Below are positions 52,934 through 61,270 of a stretch of DNA of 64,000 bases, piece by piece. Position 1 is the stretch's first letter, and every line of letters starts with the position of its first letter. The position numbers were made by a program, and so were the translations under genes. The notes beneath the pieces were generated by a model. That model did not search any database, was not told the origin of the DNA, and was given only the letters and a program-made list of their open reading frames with translations. Source of the DNA: Streptomyces sp. NBC_01775 (GTDB taxonomy: Bacteria > Actinomycetota > Actinomycetes > Streptomycetales > Streptomycetaceae); NCBI RefSeq assembly GCF_035917675.1, contig NZ_CP109104.1, forward strand, positions 5,208,001 to 5,272,000, read 5' to 3'.

Positions 52934-53425
52934 TCACACCGGAAGCTTCAGCTCCGCCCACAGCGTCTTGGTGACCAGGTCGTTCACTCGCTCTCCCCAC
53001 CGGTCCGCCACCGCGTCCACCAGCACCAGTCCGCGCCCGGACTCCTCCTCGGCGTCCGACGGCGACCGGGGCACCCTCGTCGGCAGCGGCTTGTCCGCGC
53101 GAGCGTCGGTGACCTCCACCCGCAGCACTCTCCCCGGCTCCGCCTCGCTCACCGTGAGGCGGAGCCGGAAGTCCCGGCCGACGTTGCCGCAGTGCCGCAC
53201 CGCGTTCGCCGCCAGCTCGGCCACGATCAGCGCCGCCGAGTGGGCCGTCGTACACCGGAACGGAACCCCGCGCTCGTCCAGCCACTGCGCCGCGAGCAGG
53301 CGCGCGAGGCGCGCCCCGCGACGGGTGGAACTGAGCTGCACGGTGAACGTGGCCTGAGCCGCCCCCCGCCCCCGGTGGACCTGGGGTGGCTCAGGCTGGC
53401 GAATGCTGGGCGTTTGCGGATTCAT
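52934..53425 (-). CDS. Anti-sigma-factor-like ATP-binding protein (HATPase_c_2)
   Basis: A 163-aa protein of the RsbW/SpoIIAB-type GHKL kinase group. N-box ELAANAVRH (Asn74), G1-like VTDARADKPL and G2 EESGRGLVLVDAVADRWG (near 126) are visible. Streptomyces has dozens of such single-domain proteins paired with WhiJ-type XRE regulators and DUF397 proteins (abaA-like loci), and the XRE and DUF397 genes are right next to it, divergently transcribed. It may bind a sigma factor or the regulator. Confidence 0.9.
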   Translation of the reverse strand: MNPQTPSIRQPEPPQVHRGRGAAQATFTVQLSSTRRGARLARLLAAQWLDERGVPFRCTTAHSAALIVAELAANAVRHCGNVGRDFRLRLTVSEAEPGRVLRVEVTDARADKPLPTRVPRSPSDAEEESGRGLVLVDAVADRWGERVNDLVTKTLWAELKLPV

Positions 53426-53602
53426 GGCGTGACGGTCCCGCTACGCCGCTAGCGTCTGCCAGGTCAGGAGCGCGTGCCCGGCCCACACGTACGTCATCAC
53501 ATGCTTCCTGCGCGGAGTTGTACGGGCCGCACACCGTGACCTCACCACGGCGAACGGCGTTGACGCGAGGGCCATTGAGGCCGCACAAGGACGTGAGAGC
53601 GT

Positions 53603-54502
53603 ATGACCGACGCGAACGAGCGCACGCCGACACGGAAGAAGGACGGCAGGGCCGTCCCCTCGTCCCGCACATCGGGCACCACCCACCAGCGCAAACGCGA
53701 GGACGACCGCCCCGGCATCTGGATCGCCTACGGCAAGCTGCTGCGTAAGTTCCGCCTGGCGGCGGGGTATTCACAGGAGGCGCTGGCCCCGCTCCTCGGC
53801 TACTCGCCGGAGCAGGTCGCCTCCGTCGAGCAGGGCCGCCGCCCGGCGAAGGCCCCCTTCACGGAGGCGGCGGAACGAGTACTGGACGCGGGCGGCGTCC
53901 TGGCCACGCTCCAGGAGGATGTGGACTTCGCGAAACTCCCCGCGTTCTTCCGGGACTTCGTCCTGCTGGAGATGGAGGCCGTAAGTCGGTTCGACTACGA
54001 CCCGCTGCTGGTCCCGGGGCTGTTGCAGACGAACCGCTATGCGCGGGCCCTGTTCGAGGGCCACGTTCCCATGCTTGACGAGGATGCCGTCGAGGACAAC
54101 GTGGATATTCGCCTGAACAGGCAGAAGATCCTCACCAAGAGCCCGCTCGTCGACTTCTCCTTCGTACTCGGAGAGGCCGCGCTGCGCCAGGAGCTGGGCG
54201 GGCCGGACACGATGCGGGAGCAGTACGGCCACCTGCTGGCTCTGAGTGAACTCCGTAACGTGGCCATCCAGGTCGTGCCGATCGGATCCGGCTTTCACAC
54301 CGGACTCAACGGCGGATTCGTGGTTGTGGAGACCTCGGAGCACCAGCAGTACGGCTACTTCGAGGCGCAAGACATCGGCCATGTCGTGGGTGACGCCAAA
54401 CAGGTAAGCACCTTCGCTCTGCGGTATGGCAAGCTGCGATCACAGGCGCTGAACGTCGAGAAGTCAGCCGCCTTCATCCAGCAGTTGGCAGGAGAGCGAT
54501 GA
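53603..54502 (+). CDS. WhiJ-type XRE regulator (HTH + DUF5753)
   Basis: A 299-aa DNA-binding protein. A charged 35-residue head precedes the HTH (LLRKFRLAAGYSQEALAPLLGYSPEQVASVEQGRR, about 47-80). The large C-terminal DUF5753 domain has FDYDPLLVPGLLQTNRYARALFEG and QVVPIGSGFHTGLNGGFVVVE. WhiJ-like regulators influence development and antibiotic production, and each acts with a cognate DUF397 partner. The first DUF397 gene overlaps it by ATGA, strong evidence that they work together. Confidence 0.94.
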   Translation: MTDANERTPTRKKDGRAVPSSRTSGTTHQRKREDDRPGIWIAYGKLLRKFRLAAGYSQEALAPLLGYSPEQVASVEQGRRPAKAPFTEAAERVLDAGGVLATLQEDVDFAKLPAFFRDFVLLEMEAVSRFDYDPLLVPGLLQTNRYARALFEGHVPMLDEDAVEDNVDIRLNRQKILTKSPLVDFSFVLGEAALRQELGGPDTMREQYGHLLALSELRNVAIQVVPIGSGFHTGLNGGFVVVETSEHQQYGYFEAQDIGHVVGDAKQVSTFALRYGKLRSQALNVEKSAAFIQQLAGER

Positions 54503-54702
54503 CGAACGAGCAGGAGACAGCCCGGCTCCACGAGCTGTCCTGGTTCAAGAGCAGTTACAGCGGCTCCGGCGGCGGCAACTGCGTGGAGGTCGCCCGCGCG
54601 GCCGACGCCGTCCATGTCCGTGACTCCAAGGAGCAGCGCGGCCCGGTCCTCTCGGTTCCGCCCCGCCAGTGGGCGGCCTTCATCGAGAGCGTGGCACGGT
54701 GA
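54499..54702 (+). CDS. DUF397 protein, copy 1
   Basis: A 67-aa protein: LSWFKSSYSGSGGGNCVEVA, then VHVRDSKEQRGPVLSVPP and WAAFIESVAR, the complete DUF397 signature. ATG 54499 overlaps the XRE stop (ATGA). Such proteins are the partners or antagonists of WhiJ-type regulators. It is the first of three tandem copies with a 191-nt period. Confidence 0.93.
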   Translation: MTNEQETARLHELSWFKSSYSGSGGGNCVEVARAADAVHVRDSKEQRGPVLSVPPRQWAAFIESVAR

Positions 54703-54893
54703 CGGCGGGCCCCGGCTCGCACGAGCTGTCCTGGTTCAAGAGCAGTTACAGCGGCTCGGATGGCGGCAACTGCGTAGAGGTCGCCCGCGCAGCTCACGCC
54801 GTCCACGTCCGTGACTCCAAGGAACAGCGCGGACCGGTCCTCTCGGTTCCGCCCCGCCAGTGGGCGACCTTCATCGAGAGCGTGGCACGGTGA
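54699..54893 (+). CDS. DUF397 protein, copy 2
   Basis: A 64-aa near-copy of the previous protein (LSWFKSSYSGSDGGNCVEVA, VHVRDSKEQRGPVLSVPP). GTG 54699 overlaps the copy-1 stop (GTGA). DNA identity with copy 1 is very high, so the duplication is recent or kept uniform by gene conversion. Confidence 0.92.
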   Translation: MTAGPGSHELSWFKSSYSGSDGGNCVEVARAAHAVHVRDSKEQRGPVLSVPPRQWATFIESVAR

Positions 54894-55093
54894 CGGCGGG
54901 CCCCGCCTCGCACGAGCTGTCCTGGCACAAGAGCAGCTACAGCGGCCCGGACGGCGGTGACTGTGTGGAGGTCGCGCACACCACGGGTGCGGTGCATGTC
55001 CGTGACTCCAAGGAACAGCGCGGCCCGATCCTCTCCGTACCGTCCGGCCAGTGGGCGGCCTTCGTCGCCTTCGCGGGGCGGCGGCTGCGCTGA
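54890..55093 (+). CDS. DUF397 protein, copy 3
   Basis: A 67-aa more diverged copy (LSWHKSSYSGPDGGDCVEVA, VHVRDSKEQRGPILSVPS) with a different end (WAAFVAFAGRRLR). GTG 54890 overlaps the copy-2 stop (GTGA). The Phe-to-His and Asn-to-Asp changes in the otherwise conserved core hint at separate specificity. Confidence 0.92.
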   Translation: MTAGPASHELSWHKSSYSGPDGGDCVEVAHTTGAVHVRDSKEQRGPILSVPSGQWAAFVAFAGRRLR

Positions 55094-55100
55094 ACCCGAA

Positions 55101-55141
55101 ACAGTTCGGCCCCGCCACAACACGTGGCGGGGCCGAACTGT
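55101..55141. terminator. Perfect 18-bp bidirectional hairpin
   Basis: ACAGTTCGGCCCCGCCAC and its exact inverse, 5-nt loop, between DUF397 copy 3 and the converging small secreted protein gene. Confidence 0.9.
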
Positions 55142-55181
55142 GCCTGGGCCGGGGAAGGGGCCGGTCAGGCCGCGCGGCGTC

Positions 55182-55451
55182 TCAGCGCATCCACTCCGAG
55201 TAGAAGTTGGGGAGGCCGGGCTGCGGGTTGCTGGTGCAAGTGGCCTCGTGGTACTTGGGGTTCAGCGGCAGGTCGCTCTGCATCTGGTCGTAACAGGCCT
55301 GCCAGGAGTCGAAGGACTCGCCACCGACCTCCTGCCAGCCGTCACCGGGCGGCGGGGTGGCCGCGGACGCGGTGGTGGCGGTCAGGGGGATCGCGATCGC
55401 TGCGGCAGCCGTGGCGAGACCGAGAACGAGACGAGAGCGCCTGGACTTCAT
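55182..55451 (-). CDS. Small secreted protein B (two Cys)
   Basis: An 89-aa precursor from ATG 55451 with GGAGGAAAGC upstream. Signal peptide MKSRRSRLVLGLATAAAA with cleavage expected after TTASA. The mature part begins ATPPPGDGWQEVGGESFDSW and has two Cys (WQACYD, ATCTSN). It is paralogous to the 52476 gene, and about 130 nt upstream of both start codons are also similar. It is larger than protein A by six residues. Confidence 0.8.
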   Translation of the reverse strand: MKSRRSRLVLGLATAAAAIAIPLTATTASAATPPPGDGWQEVGGESFDSWQACYDQMQSDLPLNPKYHEATCTSNPQPGLPNFYSEWMR

Positions 55452-55845
55452 GCTTTCCTCCATCGAACGTCTTGCGTTCTTGCGTACTTCTCACGCACAG
55501 CTCTCCTGGAGAGCCGCCACCGCCGAAAGCCGCGGCGCGGTGCGTCGTGCACGAGGTTCGATGCGGGCTCCGGGAACAAGGTTCACGCGAAGCGGGATTC
55601 GTGAACCCGGTGCGCCCCGGAGCCGGATGAGGCGGCGCCCCTCGGCCCGCGGACCCGTCCACCTCGCGCGGGCGCCACCAGGGGTCCGTGGCCGTCAGGC
55701 AACCATTGATCCCATTGGTTCGTCCTAGCCAGGGTCACGTTCGCCGGAACGGCAGCCCGTTGATGTCTCAACTAAGCGCCTGATGAGGCGAGTTGAGGGC
55801 TGCGGGTTCCTTGATGGACACGAAAGGAAGAGGTCCATTAACACG

Positions 55846-56757
55846 TTGAGACAGTCGGCGGGGGCTCCTCGCTCCCACCACAGCGGCCGACACGTCAAGA
55901 GCCTGCGCACCGCCATGGTGGCGGCACTCTCGCTGGGGCTCACAGCCGCCGCCTCGGCCGCCTACGCGGCCCAGCCCTCCCCGCCGCCGGCCGGGCCGGG
56001 CGCGGAGGGCGGGAATCACGCCAAGATAATCGGCGGAGGCGAATCGAAGGAGCAGTACTCCTTCATCGCCTCCCTCCAGTACCAGCGCGGTGACGACCCG
56101 GACAGCCACCGCTGTGGCGGCGCCCTCATCGCCCAGGACTGGGTCGTGACCGCCGCGCACTGTGTCTCGGAGCCCGGCGAGGCCGGAGAGCCGTACAAGC
56201 TGCTGGACCCCTCGAAGTTCCACATGCGGATCGGCTCCAACGACCGCACCACGGGTGGCTCCGCCGTGAAGGTGAAGCAGTTCCAGGTGCACCCGGACTT
56301 CATCTACTTCACCTCCGAGAAGGATTACGGCAAGGACATCGCCCTGATCCAGCTCGCCGAGAAGGTCCCCCAGAAGCCGGCCCCCTTCGCCACCGAACTG
56401 CCCGCCGAGGGCGACACGGTGAAGACGATGGGCTGGGGATACACCAAGGCGAGCGACGCCGACCCCGCGCTGCTTCCCAAGAAGCTGCGCGAGATCGACC
56501 TGAAGGTGCTCAAGCCCACCGCCGAACTGTGCAACAAGGGCGAGAGCGGCACCCTGGAGGGCGACTTCTGCGCCGATGAGGGCGGCAGCGGCGGCACCTG
56601 CGGCGGGGACTCCGGCACCCCGGCCGTGCAGAAGGTCAAGGGCCGCTGGCAGGTCACGGGCCTCAACAGCCGCGCGGTCGGGGAGTGCGGCACCTACTCC
56701 GACATCTTCACCAGCACCGGTGGATTCGACGACTGGATCAAGAGCGTCATCGGCTGA
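55846..56757 (+). CDS. Secreted trypsin-like serine protease
   Basis: A 303-aa precursor of an S1-family (chymotrypsin-fold) protease. The n-region RHVKSLRTA and helix MVAALSLGLTAAASAAYA give a signal peptide, a Pro-rich propeptide follows, and the mature chain should begin at Ile61 (KIIGGG). The catalytic triad is His105 (VTAAHC), Asp164 (KDIALIQL) and Ser256 (TCGGDSGTP). Ten residues before Ser256, CADEGGSGG lacks a clear S1 specificity Asp, so strict trypsin specificity is uncertain. TTG 55846 is the best start. ATG 55915 would lose the n-region. Confidence 0.88.
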   Translation: MRQSAGAPRSHHSGRHVKSLRTAMVAALSLGLTAAASAAYAAQPSPPPAGPGAEGGNHAKIIGGGESKEQYSFIASLQYQRGDDPDSHRCGGALIAQDWVVTAAHCVSEPGEAGEPYKLLDPSKFHMRIGSNDRTTGGSAVKVKQFQVHPDFIYFTSEKDYGKDIALIQLAEKVPQKPAPFATELPAEGDTVKTMGWGYTKASDADPALLPKKLREIDLKVLKPTAELCNKGESGTLEGDFCADEGGSGGTCGGDSGTPAVQKVKGRWQVTGLNSRAVGECGTYSDIFTSTGGFDDWIKSVIG

Positions 56758-56760
56758 GGA

Positions 56761-56848
56761 GCGCCGCCGCGCGCGAGCCGGGGAACGCGCGCGCATCGGT
56801 TTCAGCGAGGGCGACGACGAAGCGCCGCCGCGCGCGAGCCGGGGAACG
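56761..56848. repeat. 27-nt direct repeat after the protease gene
   Basis: GCGCCGCCGCGCGCGAGCCG plus GGGAACG is present at 56761-56787 and identically at 56822-56848, in the 189-nt gap before citrate synthase. No gene is visible in the gap. Confidence 0.8.
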
Positions 56849-56946
56849 GCCGGCCCGGGCTAGGTGGCCCGGGTGCCAGGCCGGTTCGTCGCGCGGCTCC
56901 CCGCGCCCTCGGCCGAGCTCGGCCGGGAGGCGCGGCGGAGGGCCGG

Positions 56947-58038
56947 TCAGTCCGCGTACCCCTCCACCTCGCGGGGGTCACGAGGGGCAGGCCCCACATA
57001 CCGGGCAGAGGGCCGCACCAGGCGTCCCGTCCGCTTCTGTTCCAGGATGTGCGCGGACCATCCCGCCGTCCGCGCGCAGGTGAACATCGAGGTGAACATG
57101 TGCGCCGGCACCTCGGCGAAGTCCAGCACGATGGCCGCCCAGAACTCGACGTTGGTCTCCAGCACCCGGTCGGGCCGCCGGGCGCGCAGCTCTTCGAGGG
57201 CGGCCCGCTCCAGGGCCTGTGCCACCTCGTACCGGGGTGCGTCCAGCTCCTTCGCCGTCCGCCGCAGCACGCGCGCCCGCGGGTCCTCCGCGCGGTAGAC
57301 CCGGTGGCCGAAGCCCATCAGGCGCTCGCCGCGGTCCAGCTGCCGGCGTACGTACCCGGCGGCATCGCCGGTCCGCTCGATCTCCTCGATCATCCCGAGC
57401 ACCCGCGAGGGCGCGCCCCCGTGCAGCGGGCCGGACATCGCGCCGACGGCGCCGGAGAGCGAGGCGGCCACATCGGCGCCGGTGGAGGCGATGACGCGCG
57501 CGGTGAACGTCGAGGCGTTCATGCCGTGTTCCGCCGCCGAGGTCCAGTACGCGTCGACGGCCGCGATGTGCTTGGGGTCGGGCTCGCCGCGCCAGCGCCG
57601 CATGAAGCGCTCGACGACGGTGTCCGCCTTGTCGATCTCCTTCTGCGGCACCATGGGCAGGCCCTGCCCGCGTGCGGATTGCGCGACGTAGGAGAGCGCC
57701 ATGACGGCGGCGCGGGCCAGGTCGTCACGCGCTGTGGACTCGTCGATGTCGAGCAGCGGTTTGAGGCCCCAGACGGGCGCCAGCATGGCCAGCGCCGACT
57801 GGACGTCGACCCGGATGTCGCCGGAGTGCACCGGGATGGGGAACGGCTCGGCGGGCGGCAGCCCCGGGTTGAAGCCACCGTCCACCAGCAGGCCCCACAC
57901 GTTCCCGAAGGACACGTGACCGACCAGGTCCTCGATGTCCACGCCGCGGTAGCGGAGCGAGCCGCCTTCCTTGTCGGGTTCGGCGATCTCCGTCTCGAAC
58001 GCGACGACCCCTTCGAGTCCGGGTACGAAGTCGGACAT
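56947..58038 (-). CDS. Citrate synthase 2 (CitA type)
   Basis: A 363-aa citrate synthase-family enzyme, shorter than the 430-aa GltA type. The family segments are AEHGMNAS near 169, GPLHGGAPS with His206, and GFGHRVYR with His245. The usual catalytic Asp (NVDF) is Glu298 here (TNVEFWAA). The C-terminus ILEQKRTGRLVRPSA matches the actinobacterial CitA subgroup. It would condense acetyl-CoA or another acyl-CoA with oxaloacetate. It is divergent from pdxH, as in S. coelicolor. Start ATG 58038. Confidence 0.9.
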   Translation of the reverse strand: MSDFVPGLEGVVAFETEIAEPDKEGGSLRYRGVDIEDLVGHVSFGNVWGLLVDGGFNPGLPPAEPFPIPVHSGDIRVDVQSALAMLAPVWGLKPLLDIDESTARDDLARAAVMALSYVAQSARGQGLPMVPQKEIDKADTVVERFMRRWRGEPDPKHIAAVDAYWTSAAEHGMNASTFTARVIASTGADVAASLSGAVGAMSGPLHGGAPSRVLGMIEEIERTGDAAGYVRRQLDRGERLMGFGHRVYRAEDPRARVLRRTAKELDAPRYEVAQALERAALEELRARRPDRVLETNVEFWAAIVLDFAEVPAHMFTSMFTCARTAGWSAHILEQKRTGRLVRPSARYVGPAPRDPREVEGYAD

Positions 58039-58094
58039 CTGGCGGCTCCCTCATGAAAGCGCCGCCAGAGCTGTGCTGACGGCGAAACGGCCTG

Positions 58095-58177
58095 CTGCTG
58101 CGGACTGCGGAACGGCTGCGGACTGCGGAAAGGCTGTGGAACGGCTGCGGAAAAGGCTGTCGAACGGCTGCGGAACG
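58095..58177. repeat. GCTGCGGAACG tandem repeat upstream of citrate synthase
   Basis: GCTGCGGACTGCGGAACG and five or six shorter variants (GCTGCGGAAAAG, GCTGTCGAACG and others) lie 57-139 nt upstream of the citrate synthase start. The rest of the 463-nt divergent gap with pdxH shows no gene. Confidence 0.8.
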
Positions 58178-58501
58178 GATCTGGTGCCGGGGGTGGGACG
58201 GAACGGTTCACCTGCCGCGCCCCGCGGCTAGAGGACCGGGCCGTCATCTCGGTCATGCCCGGCCCGGCGGATGGTCACGCTCCGTTGTGCCGTGGCGGAC
58301 ACCCGTGCCGGACGGAGCGGCAACGATAGCTTCCGATGTCCGGATGCCACAGCTCCCCGCCCGGAATTCTGGCCGTTCCGGCACCTGCGCGACAGCGTGA
58401 GATGAGGCACAGGGGGCGATTCCGGACCCCCAGGTGTGCGGAGGGTGTCCGGCGGGCAGACTGTCCGACCGCGGGCCCGGCCGATGCTGCAAGATAGCGG
58501 C

Positions 58502-59233
58502 GTGCCACACGCTGACGATGACGCCGCCGCCCGTACCTCCCGCCGTACGACCGCGAGTTCGACCGCCACACCCGCGCGCACGGCGACCACCCTCGACCCC
58601 GCCGCGATGCGCGCGCACTACCGCGCCGAGGGCCTCTCCGAGCAGCACCTGGAGCCCGGCCCGTTCGCGCAGTTCTCGCTCTGGTTCGCCCAGGCCGAGG
58701 CCAGCGGGCTGCACGAGCCCAACGCCATGATCGTCTCCACCGCCGACGAGCGGGGCCGCCCCAGCTCCCGCACCGTCCTGCTGAAGCGCTACGACGAGCA
58801 GGGCTTCGTGTTCTTCACCAACTACGGCTCCCGCAAGGGGCGCGAGCTGGAGGCGAACCCGTATATCTCCCTGCTCTTCCCCTGGCACGGCATCGCCCGC
58901 CAAGTGATCATCTCCGGCACGGCCGAGCGCACGGGCCGGGACGAGACGGCCGCCTACTTCCGCACCCGCCCGCACGGCTCCCAGCTGGGTGCCTGGGCGA
59001 GTGAGCAGTCCTCCCGCGTGGCCTCCAGGGAGGAGCTGGACCGGATGTACGCGCAGCTCGCGGCCCGCTATCCGGAGGGTGAGGACGTCCCGGCTCCCGC
59101 CCAGTGGGGCGGCTACCGCGTGCGCCCGGAGACGGTCGAGTTCTGGCAGGGCAGGGAGAACAGGCTGCACGACAGGCTGCGCTTTACCCGTACGGAGGAC
59201 GACGGCTGGGAGGTGGAGCGGCTCTGCCCCTGA
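58502..59233 (+). CDS. pdxH: Pyridoxamine 5'-phosphate oxidase
   Basis: PdxH uses FMN and O2 to oxidise pyridoxamine or pyridoxine 5'-phosphate to pyridoxal 5'-phosphate. The 243-aa protein has a 30-residue Thr/Ala/Arg-rich head and then [22 protein letters not shown]. The FMN-site segments [19 protein letters not shown] and [11 protein letters not shown] follow, and the ending [14 protein letters not shown]...WEVERLCP is the family's signature. GTG 58502 lies 6 nt after a CAAGAT -10-like hexamer, so the mRNA may be leaderless. ATG 58484 is an alternative. Confidence 0.94.
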   Translation: MPHADDDAAARTSRRTTASSTATPARTATTLDPAAMRAHYRAEGLSEQHLEPGPFAQFSLWFAQAEASGLHEPNAMIVSTADERGRPSSRTVLLKRYDEQGFVFFTNYGSRKGRELEANPYISLLFPWHGIARQVIISGTAERTGRDETAAYFRTRPHGSQLGAWASEQSSRVASREELDRMYAQLAARYPEGEDVPAPAQWGGYRVRPETVEFWQGRENRLHDRLRFTRTEDDGWEVERLCP

Positions 59234-59338
59234 GCGGGACCCCTGGAGCCGTGGGCCCGTGGGCCCGTGGAGCCGTGGAGCCCCGGAGCCCGAGGGGCAT
59301 CCGGGCAGCAGAACGGCCCGTGGGCTGCTCCCTCCGCC

Positions 59339-59355
59339 CCCAGCCTTCGGCTGGG
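59339..59355 (+). terminator. CCCAGCC-TTC-GGCTGGG hairpin after pdxH
   Basis: A 7-bp perfect stem within another copy of the CCCCCAGCCTTCGGCTGGGA repeat family, about 105 nt after the pdxH stop. A GAGCCGTGGGCCC-type simple repeat lies between them. Confidence 0.6.
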
Positions 59356-59463
59356 AGGTACCCCAAAGGGCGGAGGGCGCCGGTCGGACGAGTCCGACGA
59401 GCCCACGGGCCGGGTGACTGCTTGGATTGGCCGGCGAGCCGGCGTCACGCTGTGGCGTCGGCC

Positions 59464-59502
59464 CTAGGCCGCAGCCACCTCACACGTCCGGTGATTGATC
59501 AT
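59464..59502 (-). CDS. 12-codon leader-like ORF with an extreme ribosome-binding site
   Basis: ATG 59502 opens MINHRTCEVAAA, ending at TAG 59464-59466. Five nt upstream is GAAAGGAGGTGATCC (59508-59522), complementary over 15 nt to the 3' end of 16S rRNA, far longer than a normal Shine-Dalgarno sequence. A consensus-like promoter lies just before it. No co-directional gene follows, because pdxH converges from the other side. It could be an expressed micropeptide, a decayed leader, or part of a small RNA. Confidence 0.5.
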   Translation of the reverse strand: MINHRTCEVAAA

Positions 59503-59535
59503 CAGCCGGATCACCTCCTTTCCTGTGTGCCCCAC

Positions 59536-59564
59536 ACGCTAGGCACAGCTGTGGACCCGGGCAA
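59536..59564 (-). promoter_or_regulatory. Promoter of the tiny minus-strand unit
   Basis: Read leftward: TTGCCC (59564-59559), a 17-nt spacer, TAGCGT (59541-59536). The predicted transcript would start near 59529, only a few nt before the Shine-Dalgarno sequence. Confidence 0.55.
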
Positions 59565-59685
59565 ACGAATTTCGGGGCGACAACGATTTTCCCGAATCCG
59601 GTGTGCGCTCGGTCACGTTCGAGTTGAATGATCCGTACATACGCGGTGGCGTTCCGCAACGGCAGCATGGGCAGGGGGTGCCGAG

Positions 59686-61197
59686 GTGGCGGCTCGATCG
59701 AAGACACACTCAGCGTCGTCCTCCGACGGTGACGACGGCGGGCCGGACGACGAACTCCTTCTCGCCGCCCTGCTGGACGGCATGGACGCCGCGCTGTGCG
59801 CCTTCGACGCCGACGGCGTGGTCACGCACTGGAACCGCGAGGCGGAGCGGATGCTCGGCTGGACGCAGGAGGAGGCCGTCGGCCGCCAGGGCCTGGCGGG
59901 CTGGGCGGTGCGCGCGGCGGACGCCGAGGAGGTCGAGGGCCGCCTCATGGGCGCGATGCGCGGCCCCGGGCGCCAGGTGCACGAGTTCGCGCTGCTGACC
60001 AAGGACGGCGGGCGCGTGCTGGTGCGCATCCAGTCCTCCGGAGTGACCGGCGCCGACGGCCGCGCCAAGGGCGTCTACTGCGCCTTCAGCGAGGTGCACG
60101 CCCAGATCGACCTGGAGCGCTCCATCGCCCTGAGCGAGGCCCTTCTGGAGGACGCCTCCTGGGGTGTGGTCCTGGTCGACGCCGACCTGCGCCCCACCGT
60201 CGCCAACGCCTACGCGGCGCGCGCCTTCCACGTCCCCGCCCGCGCCGCCATGCTGGGCCGCCCGCTCGGCGAGCTGCTGGAGCAGGGCATGGAGGAGCTG
60301 GAGGGCGCTCTCCAGCACGTGCTCGGCGAGGGCGCGCCCCCTGCCCCTGCCGAGATCTGGGTGACGCTGCGCGGGTATCCGGACGAGCAGGAGGACGCCG
60401 CGGCATCCGGTGGCGCGGGAGCGTCCGGCGGCGCCGGAGCGACCGGAACCGGCGGGACGAGCCCGGAGGAGCCGGACTCGGCGCGCCGCTGCTGCTGGCG
60501 CAGCGGCTTCCTGCGGCTGGCCTCGCCCCTGGCCGAGGAGCCCGTGCCCCTGGGCGTCGCGTGGCTCTTCCAGGACATCACCGCGAGCAAGCGGTCCGAG
60601 CGCGACGCGGCGCGGCTGCGCTTCCGCGACAGCCAGCTCCACCGCGCGACCCGGGCCGCGGGGGAGTGCGAGGACCCCATGGACGCGGCGCTGATCCACC
60701 TGGAGTTCGCCCTCGCGGGCTTCGCCGACCACGCGCTGCTCGACCTCGCGGTCGACCCGGGCCCCGAGCCCGTCCCCGAGCTGGACACCTCGCTGGATGC
60801 CCTGCCGTCCGTGGAGCCGCGCCTGGTGCGGGCCGCGCTGACGCCCGCCTCCCGGGGCCGCCCGCCCCTGATCGAGGCGAACGCGGAAAGCGGGATTCCG
60901 GTGGCCTACGCGGAGGGCCATCCGGCGCTCCAGGCGTACCAGCGGTGCACCTCCGTACGCGCCAGCGGCAGCGGTCCCGGGGCTCCGGAGGACTGGGCGC
61001 GGACCCGCAAGTGGCCCCAGGGCACGGTGCACGGGCTGTGCACCGTGCTGCGCAGCCGGGGGCGCTCGCTGGGGGTGGTCACCTTCCTGCGGGACGCGGG
61101 CGGGCATCCCTTCGACCGCACCGACGCGGTCTACGCGGAGGAGATCGCCGCGCACGTGGCCTCTGCGGTCGACCTGGCGAACGCACTGGCGAAGTGA
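59686..61197 (+). CDS. PAS-domain sensor protein with GAF-like C-terminal domain
   Basis: A 503-aa soluble signalling protein. PAS domain 1 (about 22-140) has DGMDAALCAFDADGVVTHWN and MLGWTQEEAVGR. PAS domain 2 (about 150-305) has SWGVVLVDADLRPTVAN, a Gly/Ala-rich insert near 240-260 and WLFQDITASKRSERD. The C-terminal 180 residues look GAF-like (LIHLEFALAGFADHALLDLAV, VTFLRDAG). There is no kinase, phosphatase or HTH domain, so the output must be protein-protein contact. Relatives in Streptomyces carry a PP2C phosphatase here. GTG 59686 follows AGGGGGTG. Confidence 0.85.
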   Translation: MAARSKTHSASSSDGDDGGPDDELLLAALLDGMDAALCAFDADGVVTHWNREAERMLGWTQEEAVGRQGLAGWAVRAADAEEVEGRLMGAMRGPGRQVHEFALLTKDGGRVLVRIQSSGVTGADGRAKGVYCAFSEVHAQIDLERSIALSEALLEDASWGVVLVDADLRPTVANAYAARAFHVPARAAMLGRPLGELLEQGMEELEGALQHVLGEGAPPAPAEIWVTLRGYPDEQEDAAASGGAGASGGAGATGTGGTSPEEPDSARRCCWRSGFLRLASPLAEEPVPLGVAWLFQDITASKRSERDAARLRFRDSQLHRATRAAGECEDPMDAALIHLEFALAGFADHALLDLAVDPGPEPVPELDTSLDALPSVEPRLVRAALTPASRGRPPLIEANAESGIPVAYAEGHPALQAYQRCTSVRASGSGPGAPEDWARTRKWPQGTVHGLCTVLRSRGRSLGVVTFLRDAGGHPFDRTDAVYAEEIAAHVASAVDLANALAK

Positions 61198-61270
61198 CCG
61201 ATTCCGACCGGATTCCCCGCTGTTCCGACAGCTCGGCCGTAGAAGCGGGCTCATCAGCGGGCGGGTCGGC

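Noticed and set aside
59508..59522. A 16S rRNA gene fragment
   Set aside because: Only 15 nt match the 16S 3' end, with no further rRNA sequence on either side. It is better explained as a ribosome-binding site on the other strand.
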